Source: Chthonomonas calidirosea T49 (GTDB taxonomy: Bacteria; Armatimonadota; Chthonomonadetes; Chthonomonadales; Chthonomonadaceae). From it: a stretch of 64,000 nucleotides of DNA. A program made the position numbers and the translations under genes. Positions 10,455 through 18,970 of this stretch are shown here, in pieces (positions within the stretch are counted from its first letter, which is position 1; every line of letters begins with the position of its first letter). The notes below the pieces were generated by a model that searched no databases, was not told the origin of the DNA, and saw nothing but the letters and a program-made list of their open reading frames with translations. The DNA is taken from assembly GCF_000427095.1 (NCBI RefSeq), contig NC_021487.1:2899241-2963240 (forward strand), read 5' to 3'.

Positions 10455-12983
10455 TTAGAACTTGCTGGATAGAGAGAGAAGGATGCGACGGCCTTGTTGG
10501 AAGCGGGTACCGCTGAAGCCCGATTGAAAGTTGATAACGCTGCGGCTATCAAAGACGTTCTCGATATCGAGGTTAAGCGCCCCTAAACCTTTCAGGAAGC
10601 GAGAGCCGGTAGAGAGATGCAAGTCTAACTCGCTGTTGGGCGTTCGGAAGGGGCTGGGTGGCACGACGCTGCTGGCGAGGCCGCTGCCATAGGTAAAGAC
10701 AAAGGAGACGTTGGCCTGATTTTTCCAAGTGTAGCCAAACCCCGCCCCCACGGTGTTACGTTGATCGTGATCGTTAAAGAAGGGCGCAGGGGCACCCGTG
10801 TTGTCGAAGCCTGCAGGCGAGGCGATAGAGTAGGTGTAGTTGACAAATCCATCAAGGCCTATACCGTTAGGCGGGGTGAGATCGTAGCTGAATTCAACAC
10901 CGTGCACTCCTCCTATCTGGAAATTGACGGAGGAGAAAAGCCCGATTTGACTGCCGGGAATAAGCAGACCGGTATCCACCTGGTTGCGAATGTCTTTAAT
11001 GTAGTAGGCGAGTTTCACCGTTTGACCACGGCCTATCAGCCGTTGAACGCTGATGTCGTACTGGTTTAAGGTCTCCGGCTGAATCGGAGCGCCTACAATG
11101 CTGCCTTGAGCCAGCGGCGGTATGTTGAAGAGCCGGTTAAAAGACCACCGAATTGAGGTAAGCCGATCGGGATTGTAGGCAAAGTTGAGACGTGGGCAGA
11201 GCGAATTGGTATCCACAATGGGTTGTCCCAAGTTCTGCCCTTGCCGAAACCAGTCGAAGCGAAAGCCATAGTTGAAGGTAAAACGAGAAGAGACCTTCCA
11301 AGTATCTTGGATGTAGGCGGCGCGATAAAAGCCGGAACGGTGAACATTCAGCGTTGGCACGGTATTGCTGGTGGGCACATAGACGGGATTGCCATAGACA
11401 TCGGTAACATAAACCGGCTTTCCACTTGAATCAAACAGTGGATGCCCCTGGGCATCGGTCGCTTGTTTTGGCGCACCCGGAGGCGCGAGCGCCGGGTCTA
11501 CAACCGCCAGATCGTCTAGGGCAAGTTGGCTGGCTGGAATGAACTGATACGACTCGTTGCCGATCTGCGTGTCGTTGAGAATGCCAAACTTGATCTCGTG
11601 GTTTTTTCGCGGGAGCGTAACGGCCACATAGATTTGAGAGTGGTGCACGTTCCGAATGGCCGTTGGGTTGTACTCTATGGAGTTATCTATGGGTAGGTTA
11701 AGTACATCTACTGGTGGATTATGGTTGGTGAGATTGGCCCCGGCATGGAGAAAGGTAACGGCAAAGAGCAGCGAATCGGTGCGATTAAGCTGACGCTGCC
11801 ATGAGAGCGTGGAGTATTCATTGACCTCCCTTTGGTCAATATCCATATGTTCGGCCTGTTGAGAAGGCAGAACGATGGGAGCGGCACCAAGTCCGTTGGG
11901 GTTCACGATGTTAATGGGAGGAATAGAGCCATCACGGTTACGAAGGCCGAGGAAGCCGAAGCCCTCACCGGCTTGGGCAAACGAATCGGGGAGGCCGGTG
12001 CGGTTATTGATCTGATAGGTATCGGGCGATTGGTTGAGGGTAAGAATGAGAGTGTCTTTAGAGCTTGGCCGAAAACGCAGCTTGGCAAACTCGTTTACGC
12101 TGGAGCCGGCGTTATGGGCGGTCTGATCATCGGGTTGTTGAGGGTCTTGGGCGTTCAATGTGCGGGTGGCAGCGAAATCGAACACATAGTCGCCTCTTTT
12201 TCCGATGGGCCCTTCGAAATTCAAATCGCCGTTTGTGGTGGAGTAGCTGCCGGCCTGAAGGTCGTACTCCCCAACGGGTTTTCTGGCGCCAGGAAGGGTG
12301 GTGATGTTGAGGATGCCAGCCGTCTGCATGCCGAACTCGGGTGGGTAAGAGCCGGTGAGCAGCTGAAGGGTTTGAATGGTAGAGGGGACGACGACCGCAC
12401 TCTGCTGCCCTGAGAGAATTTCGGGTAGAGGGACGCCATCTACCACGTAGGAAATCTCGGCATGTTCTCCACGAATATGCTCTTGACCAGCGGAGTCGTT
12501 AGCGACACCAGCCTGAGCTTTCGTAATGGACTGAATGGTGGCTCCTGCTCCCCCGCCAAACTGTTGAATCTGGTTATGGGTAATGGTGGTAGATTGCTCT
12601 ACCTGGCGGCGTTGTAGCAAGGAGGCCTTCACGACAACGAAAATATCAGCTGTGGGTGGAGACTGGCTTGACGAAGAGCGCTGAGGGCTAAGCTGAAGGC
12701 AGAGACTATGGTTTAAGAGCAGATGAATGATGGCAGCCTGCTGGTGTTTAGGCACGGACGACACCGTGTGCCAGGTGCAAAGATCGAAGACCGGGGTTGC
12801 ATGGCTGTTTTCCATAAGAGAGGGGGTGAGCACAATAGCATCCTTGCGGTTTTGGCCTCTCTGCAGCGTAACCACGGCGGTAGTTAGCGGCTGCTGCGTG
12901 GCTGGATTCACCACAATAAAGCTCACGTAGCGTGGAACGAAAGTTTGGGCATCGGACGGGATAGGCGCATTGATAAATGGCAT
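10455..12983 (-). CDS. TonB-dependent receptor-like protein without visible signal peptide
   Basis: 842 residues. Plug-domain features lie near residues 140-230: 'GEHAEISYVVDGVPLPE', then 'GSYPPEFGMQTAGILNITT'. The remainder is beta-rich and ends in aromatic strands (I-L-L-S-L-S-S-K-F), typical of the 22-stranded receptor barrel. It lies 12 bp after the tonB stop, last in an exbB-exbD-tonB-receptor operon, so it is probably the transporter energised by that complex. The substrate is unknown. The N-terminus (MPFINAPIPSDAQ) lacks a hydrophobic signal, and an in-frame TAG lies just upstream, so an earlier start is excluded; AGGGGA precedes the ATG. Residues 15-100 vaguely resemble a carboxypeptidase-regulatory-like (CarboxypepD_reg) domain. 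Confidence 0.82.
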   Translation of the reverse strand: MPFINAPIPSDAQTFVPRYVSFIVVNPATQQPLTTAVVTLQRGQNRKDAIVLTPSLMENSHATPVFDLCTWHTVSSVPKHQQAAIIHLLLNHSLCLQLSPQRSSSSQSPPTADIFVVVKASLLQRRQVEQSTTITHNQIQQFGGGAGATIQSITKAQAGVANDSAGQEHIRGEHAEISYVVDGVPLPEILSGQQSAVVVPSTIQTLQLLTGSYPPEFGMQTAGILNITTLPGARKPVGEYDLQAGSYSTTNGDLNFEGPIGKRGDYVFDFAATRTLNAQDPQQPDDQTAHNAGSSVNEFAKLRFRPSSKDTLILTLNQSPDTYQINNRTGLPDSFAQAGEGFGFLGLRNRDGSIPPINIVNPNGLGAAPIVLPSQQAEHMDIDQREVNEYSTLSWQRQLNRTDSLLFAVTFLHAGANLTNHNPPVDVLNLPIDNSIEYNPTAIRNVHHSQIYVAVTLPRKNHEIKFGILNDTQIGNESYQFIPASQLALDDLAVVDPALAPPGAPKQATDAQGHPLFDSSGKPVYVTDVYGNPVYVPTSNTVPTLNVHRSGFYRAAYIQDTWKVSSRFTFNYGFRFDWFRQGQNLGQPIVDTNSLCPRLNFAYNPDRLTSIRWSFNRLFNIPPLAQGSIVGAPIQPETLNQYDISVQRLIGRGQTVKLAYYIKDIRNQVDTGLLIPGSQIGLFSSVNFQIGGVHGVEFSYDLTPPNGIGLDGFVNYTYSIASPAGFDNTGAPAPFFNDHDQRNTVGAGFGYTWKNQANVSFVFTYGSGLASSVVPPSPFRTPNSELDLHLSTGSRFLKGLGALNLDIENVFDSRSVINFQSGFSGTRFQQGRRILLSLSSKF

Positions 12984-12995
12984 AACGATCTTCCC

Positions 12996-13835
12996 CTAAT
13001 CTACCTCGAAGTGAAAATGCAGTCTAACAGTGCTCTCTACAGGAACACCATTGCGCGTACCGGGTTTGAACTTCCATTGACGTGCGGCCTCAAGGGCAAG
13101 CTGATCGAGCGTATCGTGGCCGGAAGATTGCACAATGTGTGCAGAAGCCACGGTGCCGTCCGGCTCTACGGTCACCTCCACAACACACATCGCATCGAGA
13201 GGCTGATAGCGTAGGTCATCGGGAATCTGAGGTTGCGGTTCCTCGGCCAATGGAAGCGCCGGCTCGGCCAGAGTAAAGACGGGTTGAGGCGCTGGCTGCG
13301 GTTGCGGCTCTGGTTGCGGGGTCGGTTTTGCCACAGCGACCTCGGTGGGTTTTTGGGGGGTAGGAGGCGGTGTCGGTTGCTTGGGTTGCGGTTTGGGCGG
13401 TGGTGTAGGCTTTGGTTGAGGCGGTGGGGTAGGGGTCGTAATAGGTTTAGGTACTTGCCCGGCCACGCCAGTGCCCGTATTATCCACAGTAGGACCTCCG
13501 CTTCCACCTCCGCCTCCGGCAGAGGTGGCAAGCACTTTAGGCAGGTTAGAGGGATGCTCATGGACGGTTGGTTGAGGGTGAGCCTTCATATGGGTTTTAC
13601 TTTTGTTCTCTAGATGCTTGGGAGGAGCTTTCTTGGGCGGTTTCTTCTCCACTTTTGGCTGCTGCCGCTCTTGAGCTGGAGGTGGCAGTTGTACCATGGT
13701 AACGTGAATTAATTCGCCCTCTACCTTTTTGAAGGCTCCGAACTTCGCTAGGATAGGCAGAAGCACAAGATTGATCAAAATCGAAATAATAAGTGTTTTG
13801 GTAAGCAGCGAGTTGCCTCTACGTCGGCGTCGCAT
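12996..13835 (-). CDS. tonB: TonB energy-transducing protein
   Basis: 279 residues. A basic N-terminus (M-R-R-R-R-R-G) is followed by one membrane segment (about 11-32). A long Pro/Lys/Gln-rich spanner covers residues 50-190 with repeated P-x-P-x-P and P-Q-P units. The C-terminal TonB domain is at about 205-279 ('VEPDGTVASAHIVQSSGHDTL', ending in 'ARQWKFKPG' and a final beta-strand). It carries proton-motive energy from ExbB/ExbD to outer-membrane receptors. It sits 13 bp after exbD and 12 bp before the receptor gene, an obvious operon. Confidence 0.92.
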   Translation of the reverse strand: MRRRRRGNSLLTKTLIISILINLVLLPILAKFGAFKKVEGELIHVTMVQLPPPAQERQQPKVEKKPPKKAPPKHLENKSKTHMKAHPQPTVHEHPSNLPKVLATSAGGGGGSGGPTVDNTGTGVAGQVPKPITTPTPPPQPKPTPPPKPQPKQPTPPPTPQKPTEVAVAKPTPQPEPQPQPAPQPVFTLAEPALPLAEEPQPQIPDDLRYQPLDAMCVVEVTVEPDGTVASAHIVQSSGHDTLDQLALEAARQWKFKPGTRNGVPVESTVRLHFHFEVD

Positions 13836-13848
13836 TTTAACAACCTCC

Positions 13849-14259
13849 TCACTTTACCGCCGCAATGGCGAACTGGGTGACGCCGGCCTGACGCGCCTGA
13901 TCCATCGCCTCCACCACTACTCCATGAAGCACATCCTTATCAGCATTGATGATGACGAGGTCTTTATCGGTAACATGGAGCGCTCTTAAAGCATCCGCAA
14001 GGCGATTAAGAGGCGTCGGCGTTGTATTGAGAAAGGTGGCGCCGTCCCTCTGAATCGTAATGGTGATGTTCTGGGAGGAGTGATTTGAGGCCGTTGAGGC
14101 CTTAGGAAGGTTCACCGGCAGCCCCGCCTGAATGACCATAGCCAAACTGGCGACCATGTAGAAGAAGAGGAGGAACATCATCACGTCAATCATCGGGATG
14201 ACGATGATCTCGGCCTCTTCTAAGGGTTTTCTGCGTGGAATCCTTACAAGCTTCCGCAT
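13849..14259 (-). CDS. exbD: ExbD-family biopolymer transport protein
   Basis: 136 residues. One N-terminal membrane helix (about 18-44, 'IIVIPMIDVMMFLLFFYMVAS') carries Asp25 in P-M-I-D-V, matching the essential membrane aspartate of ExbD. A periplasmic domain of about 90 residues follows. It forms the proton-driven motor with ExbB. The gene follows exbB by 13 bp and precedes tonB by 13 bp. Confidence 0.92.
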   Translation of the reverse strand: MRKLVRIPRRKPLEEAEIIVIPMIDVMMFLLFFYMVASLAMVIQAGLPVNLPKASTASNHSSQNITITIQRDGATFLNTTPTPLNRLADALRALHVTDKDLVIINADKDVLHGVVVEAMDQARQAGVTQFAIAAVK

Positions 14260-14272
14260 GAGGCACCCTCCT

Positions 14273-14893
14273 TCAGTCTACGCGACCGGTGAGATAGTTC
14301 ACCAGTTCGGCGCTATAGAACTCGAGGTCTTCGTTGATCTTGCGCACGAGGTTGCTGAAGTAGTTAAAGGCGATAAAGCCTATGACCGCGAGGGTGATAC
14401 CGGTTGCCGTGGAGATGAGGGCTTCCGCAATGCCTCCAAGAATTTGGGTTGGGTTGGAGAGGCCGTGTTCCGAAGCTGCACGGAAAGAGCGAATCATGCC
14501 GGCAATGGTTCCCAGCAGGCCAAGCAGAGGAGAGATGTTGACGATCGTTTTGATGACGATGAGGTTGGCTTCAAGAGCGGGAATTTCGTTAGCGGCTTCT
14601 TGCTCCATCGCCATTTCGATGGCCTCTACATCGCGATGGGCGTTTCTTAGACCGCGTGCAAAGATACGACCTAGAGGAGTACGGGTTCCTTCACACACCG
14701 CAATGGCCCGCTTATGGGAGGGGTCTTGCCGATCGGCCTCCTTGATCAGCTCGAGCAGCTCATCTCCGTCTGTGATGGAGCGTCGAAGTGAGATAGCGCG
14801 CTCGATGATAACAGCGACAAGCACGATGGAGGCGAAGATGAGCGGATACATCATAAAACCTCCACCGTGAATGAACTTTAGAACCTCATTCAT
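14273..14893 (-). CDS. exbB: ExbB/MotA/TolQ-family proton channel protein
   Basis: 206 residues with three membrane segments: about 13-32 ('MMYPLIFASIVLVAVIIERA'), about 110-135 and about 150-180. The segment 'NISPLLGLLGTIAGMIRSF' is the family signature in the second helix. It forms the pentameric channel of the TonB motor. First gene of the exbB-exbD-tonB-receptor operon. The start follows GAGAGG. The 175 bp upstream, up to the stop of the 131-residue gene, can fold into a compact RNA structure described separately. Confidence 0.93.
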   Translation of the reverse strand: MNEVLKFIHGGGFMMYPLIFASIVLVAVIIERAISLRRSITDGDELLELIKEADRQDPSHKRAIAVCEGTRTPLGRIFARGLRNAHRDVEAIEMAMEQEAANEIPALEANLIVIKTIVNISPLLGLLGTIAGMIRSFRAASEHGLSNPTQILGGIAEALISTATGITLAVIGFIAFNYFSNLVRKINEDLEFYSAELVNYLTGRVD

Positions 14894-14936
14894 GGTGTTT
14901 TCCTCTCAAAGGGTTGTTATAAAAGTTGGGATTTGA

Positions 14937-15038
14937 AACGAATCGTTTTCGTGTTCGTTCTCGTGGCCCTCTAAGCAAAGGCCTTATGTGAAGGCCACCT
15001 ACCAAAAAGTAGATGCCACGAATAGAGAGCCTAACGAA
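14937..15038 (-). promoter_or_regulatory. Structured leader RNA upstream of exbB (candidate cis-regulatory element)
   Basis: Read on the minus strand. P1 is TCGTGGC/GCCACGA (15015-15021 with 14961-14967). P2 is ATCTAC/GTAGGT with a TTTTTG loop (15009-15014 with 14997-15002). P3 is GGCCTT/AAGGCC with a CACAT loop (14991-14996 with 14980-14985). P1, P2 and P3 abut with no unpaired bases on one side; a 12-nt linker closes the junction. Outside, TTCGTT (15033-15038) can pair with AACGAA (14954-14959), which can instead pair with a second TTCGTT (14937-14942). Mutually exclusive helices suggest a switch or attenuator. It does not match a riboswitch class I know. Confidence 0.5.
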
Positions 15039-15068
15039 ACGACGACAGAAGAAAAATGTTTAATGGGG

Positions 15069-15464
15069 TTAGGCGCGAGGCGGTGAGCGAGAGGATGTAG
15101 TTGGCGGATAGATGAGCAAAACGGCGATGGAGTAGGTAGAAGGAGGAAGAGGATAGTTGTTCAGACGTGTCACAGAGCGCTGAACGGAAAGGCTGGGAGA
15201 GAGGTTGTTGGCCTGCCAAGTGCACAGAGGGCAAGGATGCGGTTGTACCTGCTCGATCGCCGAAAAATGCGGTTGATGAGAGGACTTTTCCGAAGCGATC
15301 TGTTGGACAGCGGCCTGCCATTCCCCTTGGTGCTCGTAGGCATGGGTGACCTCTCCAAGAACCGCAAGCAGCAGATAGGCAAACAGCACAAGCCGAGCTG
15401 TTTGCCGAATCCAGCGGAGATAGTTGGAACGCTTATGGAGCGATCGCCTCTGTAGCCTAGACAT
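15069..15464 (-). CDS. Small membrane-anchored protein with CPLC motif, upstream of exbB
   Basis: 131 residues. A basic N-terminus, then a hydrophobic helix (about 23-40, 'ARLVLFAYLLLAVLGEVTHA') that could be a signal or anchor, then His/Cys-containing residues including H-P-C-P-L-C-T-W near 77-84. The arrangement (short, exported, C-x-x-C after histidines) resembles DUF2946-like proteins found beside TonB receptors for metals, but this is a weak match. It is on the same strand and 175 bp upstream of exbB, so it may belong to the same uptake locus. GAGGGG lies about 15 bp before the ATG. The function is unknown; metal handling is only a guess from the Cys/His pattern. Confidence 0.6.
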   Translation of the reverse strand: MSRLQRRSLHKRSNYLRWIRQTARLVLFAYLLLAVLGEVTHAYEHQGEWQAAVQQIASEKSSHQPHFSAIEQVQPHPCPLCTWQANNLSPSLSVQRSVTRLNNYPLPPSTYSIAVLLIYPPTTSSRSPPRA

Positions 15465-15500
15465 AAAGAATCTCGTCCCCTCTTAGCCTAGTATACTTGA

Positions 15501-15532
15501 TTTCAAGAAAACTTTGTTCCCTTTCCTTGAAA
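15501..15532. promoter_or_regulatory. Inverted repeat upstream of the 131-residue gene
   Basis: Arms 15501-15511 and 15522-15532 (TTTCAAGAAAA / TTTCCTTGAAA) pair at 10 of 11 positions across a 10-bp spacer. On the minus strand a TATACT -10-like hexamer sits at 15490-15495, so the repeat covers the expected -35 zone. Probable repressor or activator site. Confidence 0.4.
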
Positions 15533-15623
15533 TTCGATAAAGGCATCGTCTGAGCGAGGAAAATGCTTTACGTAGCAGGCCTTCTAGGAGCGTTCAAGGG
15601 GTTAGCAAAAATTTTTCTTTGCC

Positions 15624-16760
15624 TCAGTACGCTTCAGACTGCCGAAGAACCGCAACGATGCGTTCCGCGGCGTGGCCATCGCCGTAAGGGTTTACAGCAC
15701 GAGCCATCTGGGCATAGGCTTCCGGATCGTTCAGAAGTCGGCTTGCCTCAGCCACGATCGTTTCGACGTCGGTGCCAACGAGACGGTTGGTCCCTGCTGC
15801 CACGCCCTCCGGTCGTTCTGTGGTTTCTCGGAGAACAAGTACGGGCACACCTAACGCCGGGGCCTCCTCCTGCACACCACCGCTATCGGTTAAAATCAGC
15901 GTTGCGCGTTTCATGAGGTGCACAAAAGGAACATACTCTTGGGGTTCTACAAGGACGACTCCCTCTACGTCTGCCAGGACGGATTGCAGAGTCTGCCGCA
16001 CAATGGGGTTGCGATGCATGGCGACTACGATCGTGCAGTCGGGGAAGCGTTGCGCGAGCAGGGCTAGGGCGCGCGCGATGCGCTCCATAGGCGCCCCCCA
16101 GTTTTCTCTTCGATGGGCCGTCACTAAAATCAGACGCCGGTCGCTCTCTACAATGGCCTTCAGCCGTGCATCGTCGAATGTGGCTGGTTGGGCCGCTACA
16201 GAAAGCAGAGCATCTATGCTCGTGTTGCCTGTAACGAAGATAGTATGAGGGGCGATACCCTCTCGTAAGAGATTCTCGCGGGCTTGCTCGGTGGGGGCAA
16301 AGTGCCATGTGGCAAGAGGAGCGGTGAGACGCCGGTTCATCTCTTCCGGAAAAGGATCGTAGCGCTGGCCGGTGCGTAGCCCAGCCTCCACATGACCAAA
16401 GGGCACTTTATGGTAGAAAGCGGCCAGGGCCGCCACAAAGGTTGTTGTGGTGTCGCCTTGGGCGAGGCAGATATCGGCAGGGTGAGAGGAAAGTTCGGCA
16501 TCGAGCCCTTCCAGAGCCCGTATGGTGATCTGGGCAAGTGTTTGCCCGTGTTGCATGATGGCGAGATCGCAGTCGGGTGTTATTTGGAAGACGCGTAGGG
16601 CCTGTTCCATCTGTTCTCGGTGTTGGCCGGTAACCACTACACGCACGGTGAAGTCTTGTGGGTACCTTTTTAAGGCATGAACCACTGGTGCCATCTTCAC
16701 CGTATCGGGGCGCGTGCCAAACACGCAGAGCACACGTTTCGGTACGGACGCTTCAGCCAT
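15624..16760 (-). CDS. wecB: UDP-N-acetylglucosamine 2-epimerase (non-hydrolysing)
   Basis: 378 residues, the usual length. It converts UDP-GlcNAc to UDP-ManNAc for surface polysaccharide synthesis in the cytoplasm. Visible signatures: 'FGTRPDTVKMAPVV' near the N-terminus; 'AQGDTTTTFVA' (equivalent to E. coli Asp95); 'HVEAGLRTG' and 'PFPEEMNRRL' (Glu117 and Glu131); 'VTAHRRENWG' (His213); and 'DSGGVQEEAPALGVPVLVLR' in the UDP-binding C-terminal half. No other polysaccharide genes adjoin it; it is transcribed alone on the minus strand. Confidence 0.93.
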   Translation of the reverse strand: MAEASVPKRVLCVFGTRPDTVKMAPVVHALKRYPQDFTVRVVVTGQHREQMEQALRVFQITPDCDLAIMQHGQTLAQITIRALEGLDAELSSHPADICLAQGDTTTTFVAALAAFYHKVPFGHVEAGLRTGQRYDPFPEEMNRRLTAPLATWHFAPTEQARENLLREGIAPHTIFVTGNTSIDALLSVAAQPATFDDARLKAIVESDRRLILVTAHRRENWGAPMERIARALALLAQRFPDCTIVVAMHRNPIVRQTLQSVLADVEGVVLVEPQEYVPFVHLMKRATLILTDSGGVQEEAPALGVPVLVLRETTERPEGVAAGTNRLVGTDVETIVAEASRLLNDPEAYAQMARAVNPYGDGHAAERIVAVLRQSEAY

Positions 16761-16953
16761 GACATTACAGATTACCCCAATTCTCTGTTTTGGCGAATCG
16801 AGTTTGGCTTAGAAAAGCAGAGCCGCCGCCTGCAAGAAGCCCTCCGCACAAGTGGATGATGTTTTGTCGGGATTGTGGGTAACATAGTGCATAATTTTGC
16901 TTGAGCACAGTCTCACTGCTCTCTCTCGACGCGCCGCGTGCTAGGCGCCAAAG

Positions 16954-18597
16954 GTGCAAAATATGTTACGTTTTTGGAAAACCGTCAACCTACTTTGGGC
17001 TTTATGTGGCCTCTGCATTGGTGTCTCTCCTGCCGCGTGGTCCTTCCCTGGCGCAGCCCCTCCTTCGGTAAAGACATCGCCCACAGCGCAAAGCCCCGAC
17101 CCCGAAAAGCTTTTTCTACAAAACCAGTTCGAGGCCGCTGCCAAGGCTTATCGGCAGGCCATCCAACGGGCTCCCCAACAGATCGGACTGAGAATAGGGC
17201 TTGTCCGCACGTTGCTTCGTCTCGATCGCTGGGAGGAAGCGATTTCGGAAGCCGAGGCGGCCATTCGCCTGGATCCCCGCAACGCGGACGCCCACGGTAT
17301 ACTGGCCTGCGCCCTTCTAAGAGCCGGCGAGCCAGACCATGCACAAGACGAAGCTAGTCGGTCGCTGCAACTTGATCCCAAAGATTATTGGGGCCTTATC
17401 GCCCAAGGACGTCTGTATGAGTGGAACGGCGATGACGCTCGAGCACGCACTCTGCTGCTACAGGCTACCGATATCCATCCGCTGTGGCCCGAGGCTTGGT
17501 ACTACGTGGTAGATGAAGCAAGCAATAAGGACACCCTTGGACTCAGCGACTTTGTAGACCTCGCTTCCTACCTCAGTCTCTGCCCAAAAGGGCATCCCAA
17601 CACGCTGACCATGGAGGCGCTGCCATCGCATCTGCCCCTGCTACGCCGTCTTATCAATCGTACCCCCTTCGAGCCGATCGCTCCTATCTCTCAAAGCCAG
17701 ATGAAGGCGGTGGAAACCGGCGGCGGAGTTCAGTCCTTTTCCGTCCCCGTGGAGCTGGCCGGCAACTATGTGGTTGTGCCGGTGCAGATCGGCGATGTTC
17801 AGGCTCGTTTGATGTTTGATACGGGGGGCGGTGCCGACATTACCCTCAGTAGCGCGTTGGCCGATAAGCTACAGCTACCGCTTATCTCCCGTTCTCTTAT
17901 CTATGGGGTGAACGGCAAAGAGCCTACCCGCATCTATCTGGCGCCGAGCATGCAGATGGGTACAGAAACTTTCGCTACCATACCGATAGAGACTTCCTCC
18001 AGCCTGCCCGGCAACTTCGACGGCATTTTGGGGGTCAGCGCCTTTACCGACTACGTGATCACCATTGACTACACGAAAAAGACCCTCCTCTTTGCCCGTG
18101 GAAAGGATGCAAAGGCGCCTCCGCCTGAGCCCGATGACTATAGCGTCACCATTCCGTTTCATCTTCAAGAGGGCGATATTGTGGTACGTACCCTGTTCAA
18201 CGCACAACCCACCTGGTCTTTGGTAGATACAGGCGCCGATGCCGAGGGGCTTGTTTCGCTTCGCCTGGCGCGCCTGTTGCAGCAGAAGATGGGAGCGAAT
18301 AGCGCTAGAGAGCTGCAGATTCAGGGGCAGTTTGGTATCGGCACCAGCGACACGCATCAGAAAGTGATCGTGTTTCGTGAGCCGTTAACCCTTCAAATAG
18401 AATCGCAAGAGGGCACGCCGCTTAAATGGCAGATCAATCCGGCTTTTGGGGCCGATCTGCTCGATTCGCAGATAAACCCCGCAGAGGATTTTGAATTTGG
18501 CGGCCTTTTAGGCACCGGGTTTGTGGCGAGCGCCAAACGTGCCACCATCGACTACCCGCATCGGCTGTTGGTCTTAGAATATGCAAAGGGCGATTAG
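16954..18597 (+). CDS. Exported TPR protein with two retropepsin-like aspartyl protease motifs
   Basis: 547 residues. A signal peptide (about 1-30, with W-x-L-C-G-L-C-I-G-V) is followed by TPR-like helices at about 48-150 ('AAKAYRQAIQRAPQQ', 'EEAISEAEAAIRLDPRNADAH'). The second half has two aspartyl-protease-type motifs: D-T-G-G-G at about 289 ('VQARLMFDTGGGADI') and D-T-G-A-D at about 425 ('WSLVDTGADAEG'). Each is followed by hydrophobic strands, like gag-asp/retropepsin-like domains (PDZ-less). Retropepsins normally need two DTG lobes by dimerisation; here both could come from one chain. Probably periplasmic. It ends 1 bp before a convergent VOC gene. Substrate unknown. Confidence 0.8.
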   Translation: MQNMLRFWKTVNLLWALCGLCIGVSPAAWSFPGAAPPSVKTSPTAQSPDPEKLFLQNQFEAAAKAYRQAIQRAPQQIGLRIGLVRTLLRLDRWEEAISEAEAAIRLDPRNADAHGILACALLRAGEPDHAQDEASRSLQLDPKDYWGLIAQGRLYEWNGDDARARTLLLQATDIHPLWPEAWYYVVDEASNKDTLGLSDFVDLASYLSLCPKGHPNTLTMEALPSHLPLLRRLINRTPFEPIAPISQSQMKAVETGGGVQSFSVPVELAGNYVVVPVQIGDVQARLMFDTGGGADITLSSALADKLQLPLISRSLIYGVNGKEPTRIYLAPSMQMGTETFATIPIETSSSLPGNFDGILGVSAFTDYVITIDYTKKTLLFARGKDAKAPPPEPDDYSVTIPFHLQEGDIVVRTLFNAQPTWSLVDTGADAEGLVSLRLARLLQQKMGANSARELQIQGQFGIGTSDTHQKVIVFREPLTLQIESQEGTPLKWQINPAFGADLLDSQINPAEDFEFGGLLGTGFVASAKRATIDYPHRLLVLEYAKGD

Positions 18598-18598
18598 G

Positions 18599-18970
18599 CT
18601 ATTTAGGCGGTGAGACAAGCTCAATGACATAGCCATCGGGGTCGAGGATGAACAGCTGAATGGCTCCATCGGGGCGAGGGCCATGGCTCACGAAATGGTT
18701 CCAGCCCTTCGCTTCTAGCTCCTCCCGGACCGCGTAGGTGTCTTCAACCTGAAGTGCAAAATGGTGGTGTCGGCGTGTGCACGGTGTGAGATTCTTATCT
18801 TCAATGAGGTGCAACTCTTGGTTCCCAAGAGCAAACCAGGCCCCTGGGAAGTTAAAATTAGGGCGCGGAATACGGGGTAACCCCATCACCCGCTCATAAA
18901 AGTCCACAGAGGTGTCGAGGTCTTTTACGTGAATGGCTACGTGGTTTAGCTCGCGAACGGTAAAGCCCAT
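18599..18970 (-). CDS. VOC (glyoxalase/bleomycin resistance) family protein
   Basis: 123 residues, a single beta-alpha-beta-beta-beta pair. 'LNHVAIHVKDLDTSVDFYERVMGLP' opens the first module (His10). 'HHHFALQVED' opens the second (His about 68-70). 'DPDGYVIELVSP' closes it with a metal-ligand Glu. These are the usual metal ligands of VOC enzymes such as glyoxalase I or fosfomycin-modifying proteins. The exact substrate cannot be told. It converges with the TPR/protease gene and no operon partner is evident. Confidence 0.88.
   Translation of the reverse strand: MGFTVRELNHVAIHVKDLDTSVDFYERVMGLPRIPRPNFNFPGAWFALGNQELHLIEDKNLTPCTRRHHHFALQVEDTYAVREELEAKGWNHFVSHGPRPDGAIQLFILDPDGYVIELVSPPK

Noticed and set aside
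14935-14950. AAACGA-A-TCGTTT (14936-14948) as a metal-regulator operator such as Fur or Zur
   Set aside because: It does not match the Fur box, and the same bases are explained by the leader-RNA pairing; not enough evidence for a protein site.
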